Origin: Rhodanobacter sp. C06
GTDB lineage: Bacteria; Pseudomonadota; Gammaproteobacteria; Xanthomonadales; Rhodanobacteraceae
DNA: 64,000 nt
Reading direction: 5' to 3'
Assembly (NCBI RefSeq): GCF_002001105.1
Contig: NZ_MUNP01000046.1
Span: 1 to 64,000, forward strand
Of the stretch, positions 24,679 through 32,919 are shown piece after piece; position 1 is the first letter of the stretch; each line of letters begins with the position of its first letter. The translations under genes and the position numbers were made by a program. Below the pieces are notes generated by a model that saw nothing but the letters and a program-made list of their open reading frames with translations, made no database searches and had not been told where the DNA came from.

Positions 24679-25104
24679 TCACCCTCGATCGCGTTCGAGC
24701 TTTTGCCGCAACGCATCCAGCCGCGCGGCCAGCGCGTCGGTCGCGTACGGCACGGCGGCGCCGCTGCCCCAGACCGGGCCGGGCCACGCGGCGTCGCCCT
24801 CGGTGCGCGCCACCACGTGCAAGTGCAGCTGGCGCACGATATTGCCCAGTGCGCCGAAGTTGAGCTTGTCGCAAGGCGCGATGGCACGCAGAGCGGCGGC
24901 GGCCTGGTTCGCCTCGCGCCATAGCTGCGCCTGTTCTGATTCGGCGAGGTCGGCGATCTCCGTCACGCCGGCGCGGCGCGGCACCAGGATCAGCCACGGG
25001 TAGCGCGCGTCATCCATCAGCCGCAGCTCGCACAGCGGCAGCATGGCGACAAAGCGGGTGTCGGCGTGCAGCCGCGGGTCGAGCGCGAACGCGGCCTCGC
25101 TCAT
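24679..25104 (-). CDS. HIT-domain protein
   Basis: A 141-residue histidine-triad superfamily protein. The triad region reads VRQLHLHVVART, that is Q-x-H-x-H-x-x: the first His of the HxHxHxx motif is Gln and the other two are kept, as in several proteobacterial HIT proteins. Upstream the usual 'YPWLILVPRRAGVTEIADL' strand-loop is present. Such proteins hydrolyse nucleoside phosphoramidates or related bonds; the specific substrate is unknown. It overlaps the dienelactone hydrolase-like gene by 4 nt and is probably co-translated from it. Confidence 0.88.
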   Translation of the reverse strand: MSEAAFALDPRLHADTRFVAMLPLCELRLMDDARYPWLILVPRRAGVTEIADLAESEQAQLWREANQAAAALRAIAPCDKLNFGALGNIVRQLHLHVVARTEGDAAWPGPVWGSGAAVPYATDALAARLDALRQKLERDRG

Positions 25105-25778
25105 GCGCCGGCCAGTTGCCGGTCGAAGAATTCCAGCGTGCGCTGCCACGCCAGCATCGCGCTGGCCCCGTGGTAATGCTTGTCGCCCGGCACGTCGCGA
25201 TTGAACGCGTGACCCGCGCCGGGGTAGCTGAACACCTCCATCTGCGGCAGCAGCTCGCGATGCTGCGCCACCGCCTCGGGCGGGATCGAGGGATCGTCCT
25301 CGCCGAAGTGGAACATCACCGGCGTCTTCGGCTTCTCGCCGAGGAACGGCACGTTGCGCGCGCCGTAGTAGCTCACCGCGGGCAGGCCCAGCCGCAGCGC
25401 GGAGAGCAGCGCGATGGTGCCACCCCAGCAGTAGCCCACCACGCCGACCTTGCCGGACGAGGCAATCGATTCGGCGGCGCTGGCCACGTCCTCCAGCGGG
25501 CGATCCAGCCCCAGCTCGCCCACCAGCGCCTTGCCGCGCGCCATGCCCACTTCGTCGTAATCCAGTTCCAGCCACGCTTCGAGGTGGTCGAAGAAGGCCG
25601 GCGCGATCGCGGTGTAGCCGGCGGCGGCAAAGCGGTCCGCCACGCTGCGGATGTGCGCGGTGACGCCGAAGATCTCCTGCACCACCACGATGCCGCCCTT
25701 CGGCTTGCCCGCGGGCTGGGCGAGGTAGCCGCCGATGCACTGGGTGCGCGAGGTGGGGATGTTGATGTGCTGGCCCAT
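25101..25778 (-). CDS. Dienelactone hydrolase family protein
   Basis: A 225-residue alpha/beta hydrolase. The nucleophile elbow is GYCWGG (Cys, not Ser), the Asp is in FGEDDPSIP and the His in GAGHAFNRD. This is the Cys-Asp-His triad of carboxymethylenebutenolidase-like enzymes. No ring-cleavage genes are nearby, so true dienelactone hydrolysis is unlikely and a general esterase role more probable. The ATG at 25778 is preferred to the one at 25787, because GGAG lies 9 nt upstream of the former and directly touches the latter. Confidence 0.88.
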   Translation of the reverse strand: MGQHINIPTSRTQCIGGYLAQPAGKPKGGIVVVQEIFGVTAHIRSVADRFAAAGYTAIAPAFFDHLEAWLELDYDEVGMARGKALVGELGLDRPLEDVASAAESIASSGKVGVVGYCWGGTIALLSALRLGLPAVSYYGARNVPFLGEKPKTPVMFHFGEDDPSIPPEAVAQHRELLPQMEVFSYPGAGHAFNRDVPGDKHYHGASAMLAWQRTLEFFDRQLAGA

Positions 25779-25865
25779 GGCGGGCATCTCCGTTGCGGCT
25801 GTGCGCGGATTCTAGCGGGCGCGGGTGCTGGCGGCGGGTGAAGGCGCGATGTCCCGGCTTTTCGC

Positions 25866-25895
25866 TCGCCATTCCGGCCTGCGCCGGAATGGCGA
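25866..25895. repeat. Single REP-like hairpin
   Basis: TCGCCATTCCGGC and its exact complement form a 13-bp stem with a 4-nt loop, between the divergent dienelactone hydrolase and rimO genes. The CCGGC/GCCGG heart is like that of the hairpins at 12587-12672. Confidence 0.7.
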
Positions 25896-25911
25896 ACTTG
25901 AGTTCCGGGCC

Positions 25912-25938
25912 TTGGCCCCGGCCGCATACCCGTATAAT
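25912..25938 (+). promoter_or_regulatory. Promoter of rimO
   Basis: A perfect -10 TATAAT (25933-25938) lies 36 nt before the rimO ATG. TTGGCC (25912-25917) is a possible -35 at a short 15-nt spacing. The -10 is convincing in this G+C-rich context; the -35 is not. Confidence 0.6.
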
Positions 25939-25974
25939 TCACCGTTTCCCTATTGCCCAACGGTTGCCGCCGTC

Positions 25975-27342
25975 ATGTCGCAGGCCACGCAGAAGATCGG
26001 ATTCGTCAGCCTCGGCTGCCCCAAGGCGCTGGTGGATTCCGAGCGCATCCTCACCCAGCTCAAGGTCGAGGGCTACCAGATCGTGCCCAGCTACGGCGAA
26101 GCCGATGCGGTGGTGGTGAATACCTGCGGCTTCATCGACGCGGCGGTGCAGGAGTCGCTGGATTCGATCGGCACCGCGCTCAACGAGAACGGCAAGGTGA
26201 TCGTCACCGGCTGCCTCGGCAAACGCGCCGAACTGATCCGCGAGGCCTACCCCGGCGTGCTGTCGATCAGCGGCCCGCAGGACTACGCCAGCGTGATGCA
26301 CGCAGTGCACGAGGCATTGCCGCCGGTGCGCAACAAGTTCCTCGACATCGGGCCCCTCGGGCATCTTGATGCCCGAGATGACAACTCGGTGGGCGTGAAG
26401 CTGACGCCCAAGCACTACGCGTACCTCAAGATCTCCGAAGGCTGCAATCACCGCTGCAGCTTCTGCATCATCCCCTCGATGCGCGGCAACCTGGTCTCGC
26501 GCCCGGTGGACGAGGTGCTGGTCGAGGCCGAGAAGCTGGTCAAGGGCGGCGTGAAGGAACTGCTGGTGATCTCGCAGGACACCAGCGCCTACGGCGTCGA
26601 CCTGAAATACGCCGAACGCGAATGGCGCGGCAAGGCTTGGCGCACGCGCATGACCGAGCTGTGCGAAGGCCTGTCCGAGCTGGGCGCGTGGACGCGGCTG
26701 CACTATGTCTACCCGTACCCGCACGTGGACGAGGTGATGCCGCTGATGGCGTCGGGCAAGCTGCTGCCGTACCTCGACATCCCGTTCCAGCACGCCAGCC
26801 CGCGCATCCTGAAATTGATGAAGCGCCCCGGCAACATCGACAAGACGCTGGAGCGCATCCAGAACTGGCGCAAGCTGGTACCCGACCTCACCATCCGCAG
26901 CACCTTCATCGTCGGCTTCCCCGGCGAGACCGACGCCGAGTTCGAGGAACTGCTCGACTTCCTGCGCGAAGCCGAACTCGACCGCGTGGGCGCGTTCGCC
27001 TACTCGCCGGTGGACGGCGCCAAGGCCAACGAATTGCCCGGCGCCGTCTCCGAGGAGCTGAAGGAAGACCGCCTCGAACAGTTCATGGCTGTGCAGGCGG
27101 AAATCTCGGCCGCCAAGCTGCAGCGCAAGATCGGTCGCACGCTCAAGGTGCTGGTGGACGAGGCGAACGCCGAGGGTGCCGTGGCGCGCTCCGCCGCCGA
27201 CGCGCCGGAGATCGACGGCACGGTGCTGATCGCCGACGGGCAGGGCCTCAAGCCCGGCCAGTTCGTCGACGTGGTGGTGGAAGGCGCCAGCGAGCACGAC
27301 TTGCATGCGCGCCTGGAGCATTCCACGCTGAAGATGATATGA
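25975..27342 (+). CDS. rimO: Ribosomal protein S12 methylthiotransferase RimO
   Basis: A 455-residue radical SAM methylthiotransferase that modifies Asp88/89 of ribosomal protein S12. The N-terminal UPF0004 domain binds one [4Fe-4S] cluster through Cys in [21 protein letters not shown] and VTGCLGKR. The radical SAM domain has [15 protein letters not shown], and a TRAM domain ends the protein. The linker before '[19 protein letters not shown]' is longer than usual and is encoded by a small perfect hairpin (26356-26377), looking like an in-frame REP-type insertion. The ATG at 25975 yields [17 protein letters not shown]; further upstream codons are not supported. Confidence 0.96.
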   Translation: MSQATQKIGFVSLGCPKALVDSERILTQLKVEGYQIVPSYGEADAVVVNTCGFIDAAVQESLDSIGTALNENGKVIVTGCLGKRAELIREAYPGVLSISGPQDYASVMHAVHEALPPVRNKFLDIGPLGHLDARDDNSVGVKLTPKHYAYLKISEGCNHRCSFCIIPSMRGNLVSRPVDEVLVEAEKLVKGGVKELLVISQDTSAYGVDLKYAEREWRGKAWRTRMTELCEGLSELGAWTRLHYVYPYPHVDEVMPLMASGKLLPYLDIPFQHASPRILKLMKRPGNIDKTLERIQNWRKLVPDLTIRSTFIVGFPGETDAEFEELLDFLREAELDRVGAFAYSPVDGAKANELPGAVSEELKEDRLEQFMAVQAEISAAKLQRKIGRTLKVLVDEANAEGAVARSAADAPEIDGTVLIADGQGLKPGQFVDVVVEGASEHDLHARLEHSTLKMI

Positions 27343-27346
27343 GAGT

Positions 27347-27364
27347 GCGGCCATGGATGGCCGC
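27347..27364. repeat. Dispersed palindromic repeat, copy directly after rimO
   Basis: The same 18-bp palindrome as at 24640-24657 but in reversed context: GAGAGT precedes GCGGCCATGGATGGCCGC. It starts 5 nt after the rimO stop, where it could act as a transcript-end hairpin. Confidence 0.8.
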
Positions 27365-27424
27365 TTCTGACGTCGGTGTGAAACGTGGAGCGCTTGCCAT
27401 GATGATCCGTGGATCGCCGCGCGC

Positions 27425-28267
27425 ATGGACGTGCGCATGAAGTACATCGCGCCGCCCCGTGACGCGGTCGATCCGCAGGTGTTTTCGCGGATGCCGCTCG
27501 CGGCGTGGCGCGATCATGCCGGCCTGATCGAAGGCCGCGACTGGCCGAGCATTGAAGCACTCAACGCGCACCTGCCTGCCGCCGCGCGCGAATGCTTCGT
27601 GGCGCAAACCCGCGAGTTGCTGGCCGACGGCCTGCACTACGAACGGCGCATCGCCGAGCGCGGCGAGATCGCCACCCGCGAGCGCAATTGGCACGACCTG
27701 TTCAACGCCCTGGTGTGGCTGCGCCATCCCGCGCTCAAGCGTGCGCTGAACGCACGGCAGGCGGCCGAGGTCGCCCGCATGGGGCCGAAGACCCGTTCAC
27801 GGGCGCAATGTGCGCTCACCCATTTCGACGAGGCCGGCGTGATCGTGGTGGCGAGCGATCCGGCGCTGATCGCGCCATGGGATGCACACGACTGGCACCG
27901 CCTGTTTTGGCGCGAGCGCACGGCATGGCAGGACGGTCGCGCCCAACTGGAGGTGTTCGGCCACGCCCTGCTGGAGCATGCGCTGACGCCCGGCAAGCTG
28001 CTGGTGGGCAAGGCGCTGGTATTCCATTCGACGCAAGCGATGGAAGTCGTGCTGGCGCACGCCGCCGCGGCGATCGCGCACGGTGAACTGCTGTGCGACC
28101 CACTGGAGCTGCGCCCGCTGCCGTTGTCGGGCCTGCCCGGCTGGCATCCGCACAGCGACGACGAGGCGTTTCATCGTCATGCGGCCTGTTACCAGCCACG
28201 GCGCACGGGACGCAGCTATCCACCGGCCGTGCGGCTTGGGCACCTCGGTCGCGCGGCGTTGGTGTAA
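27425..28267 (+). CDS. DUF3025 family protein
   Basis: A 280-residue cytosolic protein without signal peptide or membrane segments. Conserved-looking blocks are 'RNWHDLFNALVWLRHPALKRALN', 'RTRARCALTHFDEAGV'-like (here RSRAQCALTHFDEAG), 'HALLEHALTPGKLLVGKALVF' and the end 'LPGWHPHSDDEAFH..ACYQPRRTGR'. These fit DUF3025, a family of unknown function in beta- and gammaproteobacteria. The several conserved His, Asp and Trp residues could form an active site. The ATG at 27425 is used; the ATG at 27437 is also possible. It stands 82 nt after rimO in the same direction. Confidence 0.8.
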   Translation: MDVRMKYIAPPRDAVDPQVFSRMPLAAWRDHAGLIEGRDWPSIEALNAHLPAAARECFVAQTRELLADGLHYERRIAERGEIATRERNWHDLFNALVWLRHPALKRALNARQAAEVARMGPKTRSRAQCALTHFDEAGVIVVASDPALIAPWDAHDWHRLFWRERTAWQDGRAQLEVFGHALLEHALTPGKLLVGKALVFHSTQAMEVVLAHAAAAIAHGELLCDPLELRPLPLSGLPGWHPHSDDEAFHRHAACYQPRRTGRSYPPAVRLGHLGRAALV

Positions 28268-28323
28268 TACGGCACTTGGGCGAGAATGCCCGCTCGCGAC
28301 CGTCGTCGCCGGAGGCCCCGCGC

Positions 28324-28707
28324 GTGATACCTCATTTCAGCGATCATGCCGCCAACGAGCGCACCTACCTTGCCTGGGTGCGCACCGCGATCGCCATCAT
28401 GGCGTTCGGCTTCCTGCTCGAGCGCTTCGACCTGTTCCTGGCCTACGCGATCCATGCCGCGTCCAGGCCGGTGACGGGCCTGCACATGCGCGCCACCGAA
28501 TGGGCCGGACTGATGCTGATCGTCTTCGGCGCGCTGATCATCCTGCTGTCCACCCTGCGCTTCCTGCGTTACCGCCGGAGCATCGCCGACGACCAGGTGA
28601 TTCCGTATGGCGGCACGTTGAGCGAGAAGCTGTTGGCCGCAATCCTGGTGGTGATGGGCCTGTTCCTGGTGGTGTACGTGGGGCAGGAGCTGGTGGCATT
28701 CGCATGA
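28324..28707 (+). CDS. DUF202/YidH-family membrane protein
   Basis: A 127-residue inner-membrane protein with three predicted helices. The start 'DHAANERTYLAWVRTAIAIMAFGFLLERF' is the DUF202 signature (N-E-R-T-x-L-A-W-x-R-T), as in E. coli YidH. The cytosolic loop 'RFLRYRRSIADDQVIPYGGTLSEK' separates helices 2 and 3. The function is not established for the family. The GTG at 28324 was chosen since it places the motif at the usual distance from the N-terminus. Confidence 0.85.
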   Translation: MIPHFSDHAANERTYLAWVRTAIAIMAFGFLLERFDLFLAYAIHAASRPVTGLHMRATEWAGLMLIVFGALIILLSTLRFLRYRRSIADDQVIPYGGTLSEKLLAAILVVMGLFLVVYVGQELVAFA

Positions 28708-28746
28708 CGTCAGACCGCGTATCAGCCCGAATCGGTTGACTCGGAG

Positions 28747-28772
28747 CCGCCTGATCCAGATGCATCAGGCGG
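28747..28772. terminator. Hairpin after the DUF202 gene
   Basis: A 9-bp perfect inverted repeat CCGCCTGAT/ATCAGGCGG with an 8-nt loop lies 39 nt after the stop. No T-run follows; a terminator role is inferred from position. Confidence 0.45.
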
Positions 28773-28812
28773 GAATAGATCGGACCATCCTTAGACCACA
28801 AGGTTGCTCGAC

Positions 28813-29322
28813 ATGGCTACGCTCAAGCAAGTGTTTGCAGCGAAGCGCTTCAAAGCGCACAGCGCTCCTCGGCAGCTGTCGCTCCAAGGTTGTCGCCTCG
28901 CGTCCTTTCAGCGTCGTGCGATCGCCTTTGCGGTAGACCTCGTCATCTTCAACCTCGCCGCGGCCGCGGGAACTGTTCTTTGGCGCATCGCGGCCTCTCA
29001 TCCGGGGGCTGTCCTGGGCGCAAAGGTAAGGGTTGTCGGCCTGGATACGTGGTGGGCGCTGGCAATTGTCGTGGCGTACTTCGGCGTCCTGACCTACTTT
29101 GGCCGTGGCCAGACTCCGGGCAAGCGCCTCCTGGGAATTCGTGTCGTGTCGCTCGTACACGACCGCATCAGTCTCTGGCAAAGCATCGAACGGGCGCTTG
29201 GCTATGCGGCGTCAGCCCTTGAGCTGGGCTTCGGTTTCCTGCAGTACTTCATCCATCCGAACGCGCAGACTGTTCACGACCGGATAGCCGAGACCATCGT
29301 GGTTTTGGAGCGCGGCGCCTGA
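28813..29322 (+). CDS. RDD-family membrane protein
   Basis: A 169-residue protein with three predicted helices. The RDD features are 'RLASFQRRAIAFAVDLVIFN' (Arg and the first Asp) and 'LTYFGRGQTPGKRLLGIRVVS', with 'QTVHDRIAETIVV' near the end. RDD proteins are small membrane proteins; some have been linked to ion or proton exchange, but the role of this one is unknown. The ATG at 28813 has AAGG 10 nt upstream. The gene and its flanks (about 28710-29330) are clearly less G+C-rich than the neighbours, with codons such as CTT, GTT and ATA, which suggests later acquisition. Confidence 0.82.
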   Translation: MATLKQVFAAKRFKAHSAPRQLSLQGCRLASFQRRAIAFAVDLVIFNLAAAAGTVLWRIAASHPGAVLGAKVRVVGLDTWWALAIVVAYFGVLTYFGRGQTPGKRLLGIRVVSLVHDRISLWQSIERALGYAASALELGFGFLQYFIHPNAQTVHDRIAETIVVLERGA

Positions 29323-29433
29323 CGCCAGCGGCAGCTTTCGGGTACGTGCGGGAGAGTGTCAGGCAACACGGGCTGGTGCCGTCGACTGCGGTTGCCGTCG
29401 CGAGCCTGACGGGCTGCGAACGACGAGGTGACG

Positions 29434-30519
29434 ATGATGCCGAAGCTTGCTCAACCGGTTTCGAGAAAGAGCCGTATCGTGGGCGCACTCATGGGCGCTT
29501 TCATCGGTGATGCGCTGGCCCTGGGCCCGCACTGGTATTACGACCTGGGTGCACTCAAGCGCGACTACGGTGACTGGGTCAGCGATTACACGGCGCCGAG
29601 GCCGGGGCGCTACCACGAGGGTTTGCCGGCAGGGGCGTCGTCGCAGGCGGGTTTCGTCCTGGCGCTGACGACGCGCTCGCTGGTGGAGCGCGGTGGTTAC
29701 GACGAGGCGGATTTCTGTGCGCGGATGGATCGCGACCTGTTCGCGGTGATCGACGGCACGCCGATGGCGGGGCCGGGCGGCTACACCAGCCAGTCGGTCC
29801 GCGAGGCGTGGCGCAAGCGCCGCGCCGGCCTGCCGTGGGGACAGGTGGCGGGGCTGGCGGACAACACCGAGGCAGCGGAGCGGGTGCTGGCCATCGCCTT
29901 GCGCTACGCGGGCGAGCCGGCGCAGCTGGCGCGGCACGTCAGCGGCAACGTGGCGCTGACCCAACGCGATCCCACGGTGGGCGCGATGACGCTGGCGTTT
30001 GCCGCGGTGCTGGGGCAGCTGGCCAACGGCGTGCCGCTGGACGGTGACTTGTCCGGTCGGCTGATGGGCATGGTGAAGTCCGGCGCCCTGCCGTTCCATA
30101 CCGTGACCAGTGGCGCGCTGGACGTGCCGCAAGGTTCAGAGGCGCCCTTGCACGCGGGACAGTTCGCCTCGCCCGATGCCTTGCTCACGGTGTCGTCCAT
30201 CGCACGGGCAGCGCACGATCCCGGCGTCGCGATCGAGCCCGCGTCGAGGGTGGGCCTGGTCTACGGCCTGCCGTGCGCGGTGTACCACCAGTTTCCGGCG
30301 GCCTATTACCTCGCGGCGCGTTTCCGGGGTGACGTGGAGCTCGGCGTGCTCAACGCGGTGAACGCGGGTGGCCAGAACCAGGCGCGCGCCATGCTCACCG
30401 GAGCGCTGTGCGGCGCTATCGGTGGGTTGGAGGCGATTCCCCCGCGTTTCATCGCGGGGCTGGAGAAAGGCGCGGAATACCTGGCGCTGGCGAAGGCATT
30501 GGCGGAACAGGTCGGGTAA
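29434..30519 (+). CDS. ADP-ribosylglycohydrolase-like (J1-crystallin type) protein with altered metal motif
   Basis: A 361-residue protein that starts 'IVGALMGAFIGDALALGPHWYYD', the typical opening of ADP-ribosylglycohydrolase-fold proteins of the J1-crystallin subgroup. In active ADP-ribosylglycohydrolases a late GGDTDT-like motif binds Mg2+. Here the equivalent site, residues 312-318, reads GGQNQAR, with Gln/Asn in place of both Asp. The early Asp-Thr cluster is also absent (GASSQAGFVLALTTR). The fold is therefore likely but hydrolase activity is doubtful. GAGG lies 5 nt before the ATG at 29434; the next ATG (29437) is equally placed. Convergent with greB. Confidence 0.75.
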   Translation: MMPKLAQPVSRKSRIVGALMGAFIGDALALGPHWYYDLGALKRDYGDWVSDYTAPRPGRYHEGLPAGASSQAGFVLALTTRSLVERGGYDEADFCARMDRDLFAVIDGTPMAGPGGYTSQSVREAWRKRRAGLPWGQVAGLADNTEAAERVLAIALRYAGEPAQLARHVSGNVALTQRDPTVGAMTLAFAAVLGQLANGVPLDGDLSGRLMGMVKSGALPFHTVTSGALDVPQGSEAPLHAGQFASPDALLTVSSIARAAHDPGVAIEPASRVGLVYGLPCAVYHQFPAAYYLAARFRGDVELGVLNAVNAGGQNQARAMLTGALCGAIGGLEAIPPRFIAGLEKGAEYLALAKALAEQVG

Positions 30520-30526
30520 CGGCGGC

Positions 30527-31030
30527 TCACGCCGCGTAGCGCACGTCCACGATCAGGAACCGCGTGCGCCCGCCGGGCAGCTCCGCCTCGAACTCGTCGT
30601 CGAGGCGCTTCTTCAGCACCGCGCGGGCCAGCGGCGAATCGATGCTGATCCAGCCCAGCTTCGCGTCGGTCTCGTCGGGGCCGACGATGTGGTAGCGGAC
30701 TTCCTCGCCGCTGGCGAGGTTTTCCAGCGTGATGGTGGCGCCGAAGAACACCGCCTCGCGGTCGGCTGGCGCGCCTTCGGCCACCTTGAGCGAGGGGATG
30801 CGTTTGCTGAGGTAGCGTACGCGGCGATCGATCTCGCCGAGCTGCTTCTTGCGGTAGGTGTATTCCGCGTTCTCGGAACGATCGCCTTCGGCGGCTGCTG
30901 CGGCCAGCGCCTTCACTACTTCGGGGCGCAAGGTGTGCCACAGGTGATCCAGCTCCGCCTTGAGTTTCTCGAAGCCGGCGCGAGTGATGATCGCGGTGGA
31001 GCGGGGAGCAGGTGGGCGCCAGCGGCTCAT
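30527..31030 (-). CDS. greB: Transcription elongation factor GreB
   Basis: A 167-residue factor that rescues backtracked RNA polymerase by stimulating transcript cleavage. The N-terminal coiled coil carries the tip acids in '[27 protein letters not shown]' (Asp and Glu of GDRSENAEY), and the C-terminal FKBP-like domain contains '[21 protein letters not shown]'. The start [23 protein letters not shown] is of the GreB type; GreA lacks the Arg/Pro-rich leader. It starts within the stop of the DUF998 gene (ATGA), so it is last in a three-gene unit with two membrane proteins. Confidence 0.95.
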   Translation of the reverse strand: MSRWRPPAPRSTAIITRAGFEKLKAELDHLWHTLRPEVVKALAAAAAEGDRSENAEYTYRKKQLGEIDRRVRYLSKRIPSLKVAEGAPADREAVFFGATITLENLASGEEVRYHIVGPDETDAKLGWISIDSPLARAVLKKRLDDEFEAELPGGRTRFLIVDVRYAA

Positions 31031-31644
31031 GGGCCGGCCTCGTCGCGGCCGGGGCCGCGCAGCAGCCGCCACGCGGCGGCGAGCAGCCAGGCCAGAATCA
31101 GCAGGATCAACAGCTTCTGGCTGAGCCCGCGCGGCAGCGCGCGCCAGAACGCCTGCACCCACAGCAGCACGAAGCACATCGCGGCCCAGGCGAAGGCGGG
31201 ACGGAACCAGCCTCGCCAGTGGGCGTCGCCGCGCAGTCGCCAGCTTTGCAGCAGCATCGCGGTGGCGGTGCACAGGAACGCGGCCTGCGCCGCCACGCCG
31301 TGCACATAGCCGTGCAGCGTGGGTGGCCGGTTCCAGGTGTCGGTGTGGGCGAGCGCGGTGACGGCCAGTGCGATGCCGCCCGCCACGAACAGCAGCAGCG
31401 GTGCCGCGCTGCGCGTCGCGGGTGACAGCGTTCGATACGCGCCCACGCCGAGCAGTATGAGGGCGAGCGCCATCGCGTAGTAGCCCGTGCGCACCATGCC
31501 ACCCCACGGGCCGATCAGGTAGTAGCTGTTCGGCACCCGCGTCCAGTCGAGCTCGGGGCGCAGGCCTTGCGCGGCGATGCCGGTGGCGAGGAAGACGAGC
31601 ATGCCGGCGAGGGCGATCGCGGCGGCGATCCGGGGCGTGTTCAT
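31027..31644 (-). CDS. DUF998 membrane protein
   Basis: A 205-residue protein with about six predicted transmembrane helices. '[21 protein letters not shown]' after helix 1 and '[25 protein letters not shown]' in the middle look like the DUF998 pattern (Asp and His-rich loops between helices). No function is known. Both ends overlap neighbours by 4 nt, so it is translated together with greB and the larger membrane protein; a functional link to transcription is not implied. Confidence 0.65.
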   Translation of the reverse strand: MNTPRIAAAIALAGMLVFLATGIAAQGLRPELDWTRVPNSYYLIGPWGGMVRTGYYAMALALILLGVGAYRTLSPATRSAAPLLLFVAGGIALAVTALAHTDTWNRPPTLHGYVHGVAAQAAFLCTATAMLLQSWRLRGDAHWRGWFRPAFAWAAMCFVLLWVQAFWRALPRGLSQKLLILLILAWLLAAAWRLLRGPGRDEAGP

Positions 31645-32888
31645 GCGGTGCCCGCCAGTTGCCGCTGCAGGGCGGCGATGTCGTCGCGCTGCGGGTGGTC
31701 GGGCCAGGCGGCGGCGAGCTTCTGCAGCAGGACGATCGCTTCGGCACGCCGCTCGGGTTGCGTGGCCAGCAGGCGTGCGACCAGCAGGCCGTAATGCGGC
31801 GCCTGCCGGTCGCGCGGCCAGTGCGCGAGGTAGCCGCGGCCGAGATGGATGGCGAGGCGCGTCATGCCCAGCCGCGCGGCGAGGTCGGCCAGTTCGCCGC
31901 AGGTGCGCGGATCGTCGGGGACGAAGGCGGGATCGATGCCGCAGCACTCCTGCAGCACGCCCAGCGCGCGGCGCGCCTCGTTCTGCGCGATCAGCGCGGC
32001 GATCCAGATCTGGCCGTGCACCAGCAGGTCGTCGCGCAGTCCCTGATGGCGCAGCAGCTCGCGGTAGAGCTGGTGTACCGGCGCCGGCGCGTTGTGCTGG
32101 CGCAGGCGCTCGGCCAGCTGGTGCAGCGCGGCGAGCGGATCGTTCGCGGCGCGCGCGCGCGCCTCGTCGACGAGGCGGCTGTCCTCGTCCTGACCCGAGG
32201 CTTGGGCCAGTCGCGGCGCCTCGGGCACCAGGCCGAGGCGCTCGTGATGCAGGTGGACCAGCGCGCCCATCAGGTGGAAGGCCAGCACGATCAGGTACGT
32301 GCAGGCGAAGGCGAACAGCGGCAGCGCGAGGAAGCGCGGCAGCAGGTGCGAGCCTAGCGAGGCCAGCACGATCAGCAGGCCGAGCAGCAGGTTGATCGCC
32401 ACCGGCACCAGATAGACCGGGCCGAAGGTGTTGACCACACGCACCCAGTTCAACGGGTTGAGCGCCAGCGCCAGGTTGCCGTCGAAGGCCAGCGACATGT
32501 CCACCGCCGGCAGCGCCAGCGCGGCCACCACCAGCACCGGCCACAGCGCGCGCGGAAAGAACACCACCGCCAGCACGCACAGCGCCACCAGCAGCAGGTG
32601 GATTGCGGTGAGCCCCCAGCCACTGGCGCCGTTGCCCTCGCTGCCCACATCCGGCGGGTCGGCGTAGCCGTGGGCGGTATGCAGCAGGCAGTCGGCGGCG
32701 TAGCGCCAGGTGGCGGCCCACACCAGCAGGCTCGCCAGCGCGCCGACGACGGGCAGGAAGCCCGCGTAGTGCGCCAGCGTCAGCGCGGTGCAGGTGGCCA
32801 GCCCGGCGCCGCGCAGCGGATAGCCGAAGCCGGACTGCAGGCGTTCGCCAAACGGCGTGTCGGCAGGAACCACTTCTATACGTGGCAT
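31641..32888 (-). CDS. Membrane protein with C-terminal helical-repeat domain
   Basis: A 415-residue protein. The first 230 residues hold about six hydrophobic helices ('[20 protein letters not shown]', '[20 protein letters not shown]', '[18 protein letters not shown]' and others). The remaining 180 residues are soluble and helical, with TPR-like spacing ('[19 protein letters not shown]'-like segments, '[25 protein letters not shown]'). I do not recognise a family. A cytosolic or periplasmic scaffold role is possible. It begins the greB operon; its ATG at 32888 stands 31 nt after the end of the HerA-like gene. Confidence 0.7.
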   Translation of the reverse strand: MPRIEVVPADTPFGERLQSGFGYPLRGAGLATCTALTLAHYAGFLPVVGALASLLVWAATWRYAADCLLHTAHGYADPPDVGSEGNGASGWGLTAIHLLLVALCVLAVVFFPRALWPVLVVAALALPAVDMSLAFDGNLALALNPLNWVRVVNTFGPVYLVPVAINLLLGLLIVLASLGSHLLPRFLALPLFAFACTYLIVLAFHLMGALVHLHHERLGLVPEAPRLAQASGQDEDSRLVDEARARAANDPLAALHQLAERLRQHNAPAPVHQLYRELLRHQGLRDDLLVHGQIWIAALIAQNEARRALGVLQECCGIDPAFVPDDPRTCGELADLAARLGMTRLAIHLGRGYLAHWPRDRQAPHYGLLVARLLATQPERRAEAIVLLQKLAAAWPDHPQRDDIAALQRQLAGTA

Positions 32889-32919
32889 CGGCGTGTCCTC
32901 GGAGACATTGGACAGGCGC

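Noticed and set aside
29434-30519. Active dinitrogenase reductase-activating glycohydrolase (DraG)
   Set aside because: The metal-binding Asp residues of DraG-type enzymes are replaced, and no nitrogenase genes are near.
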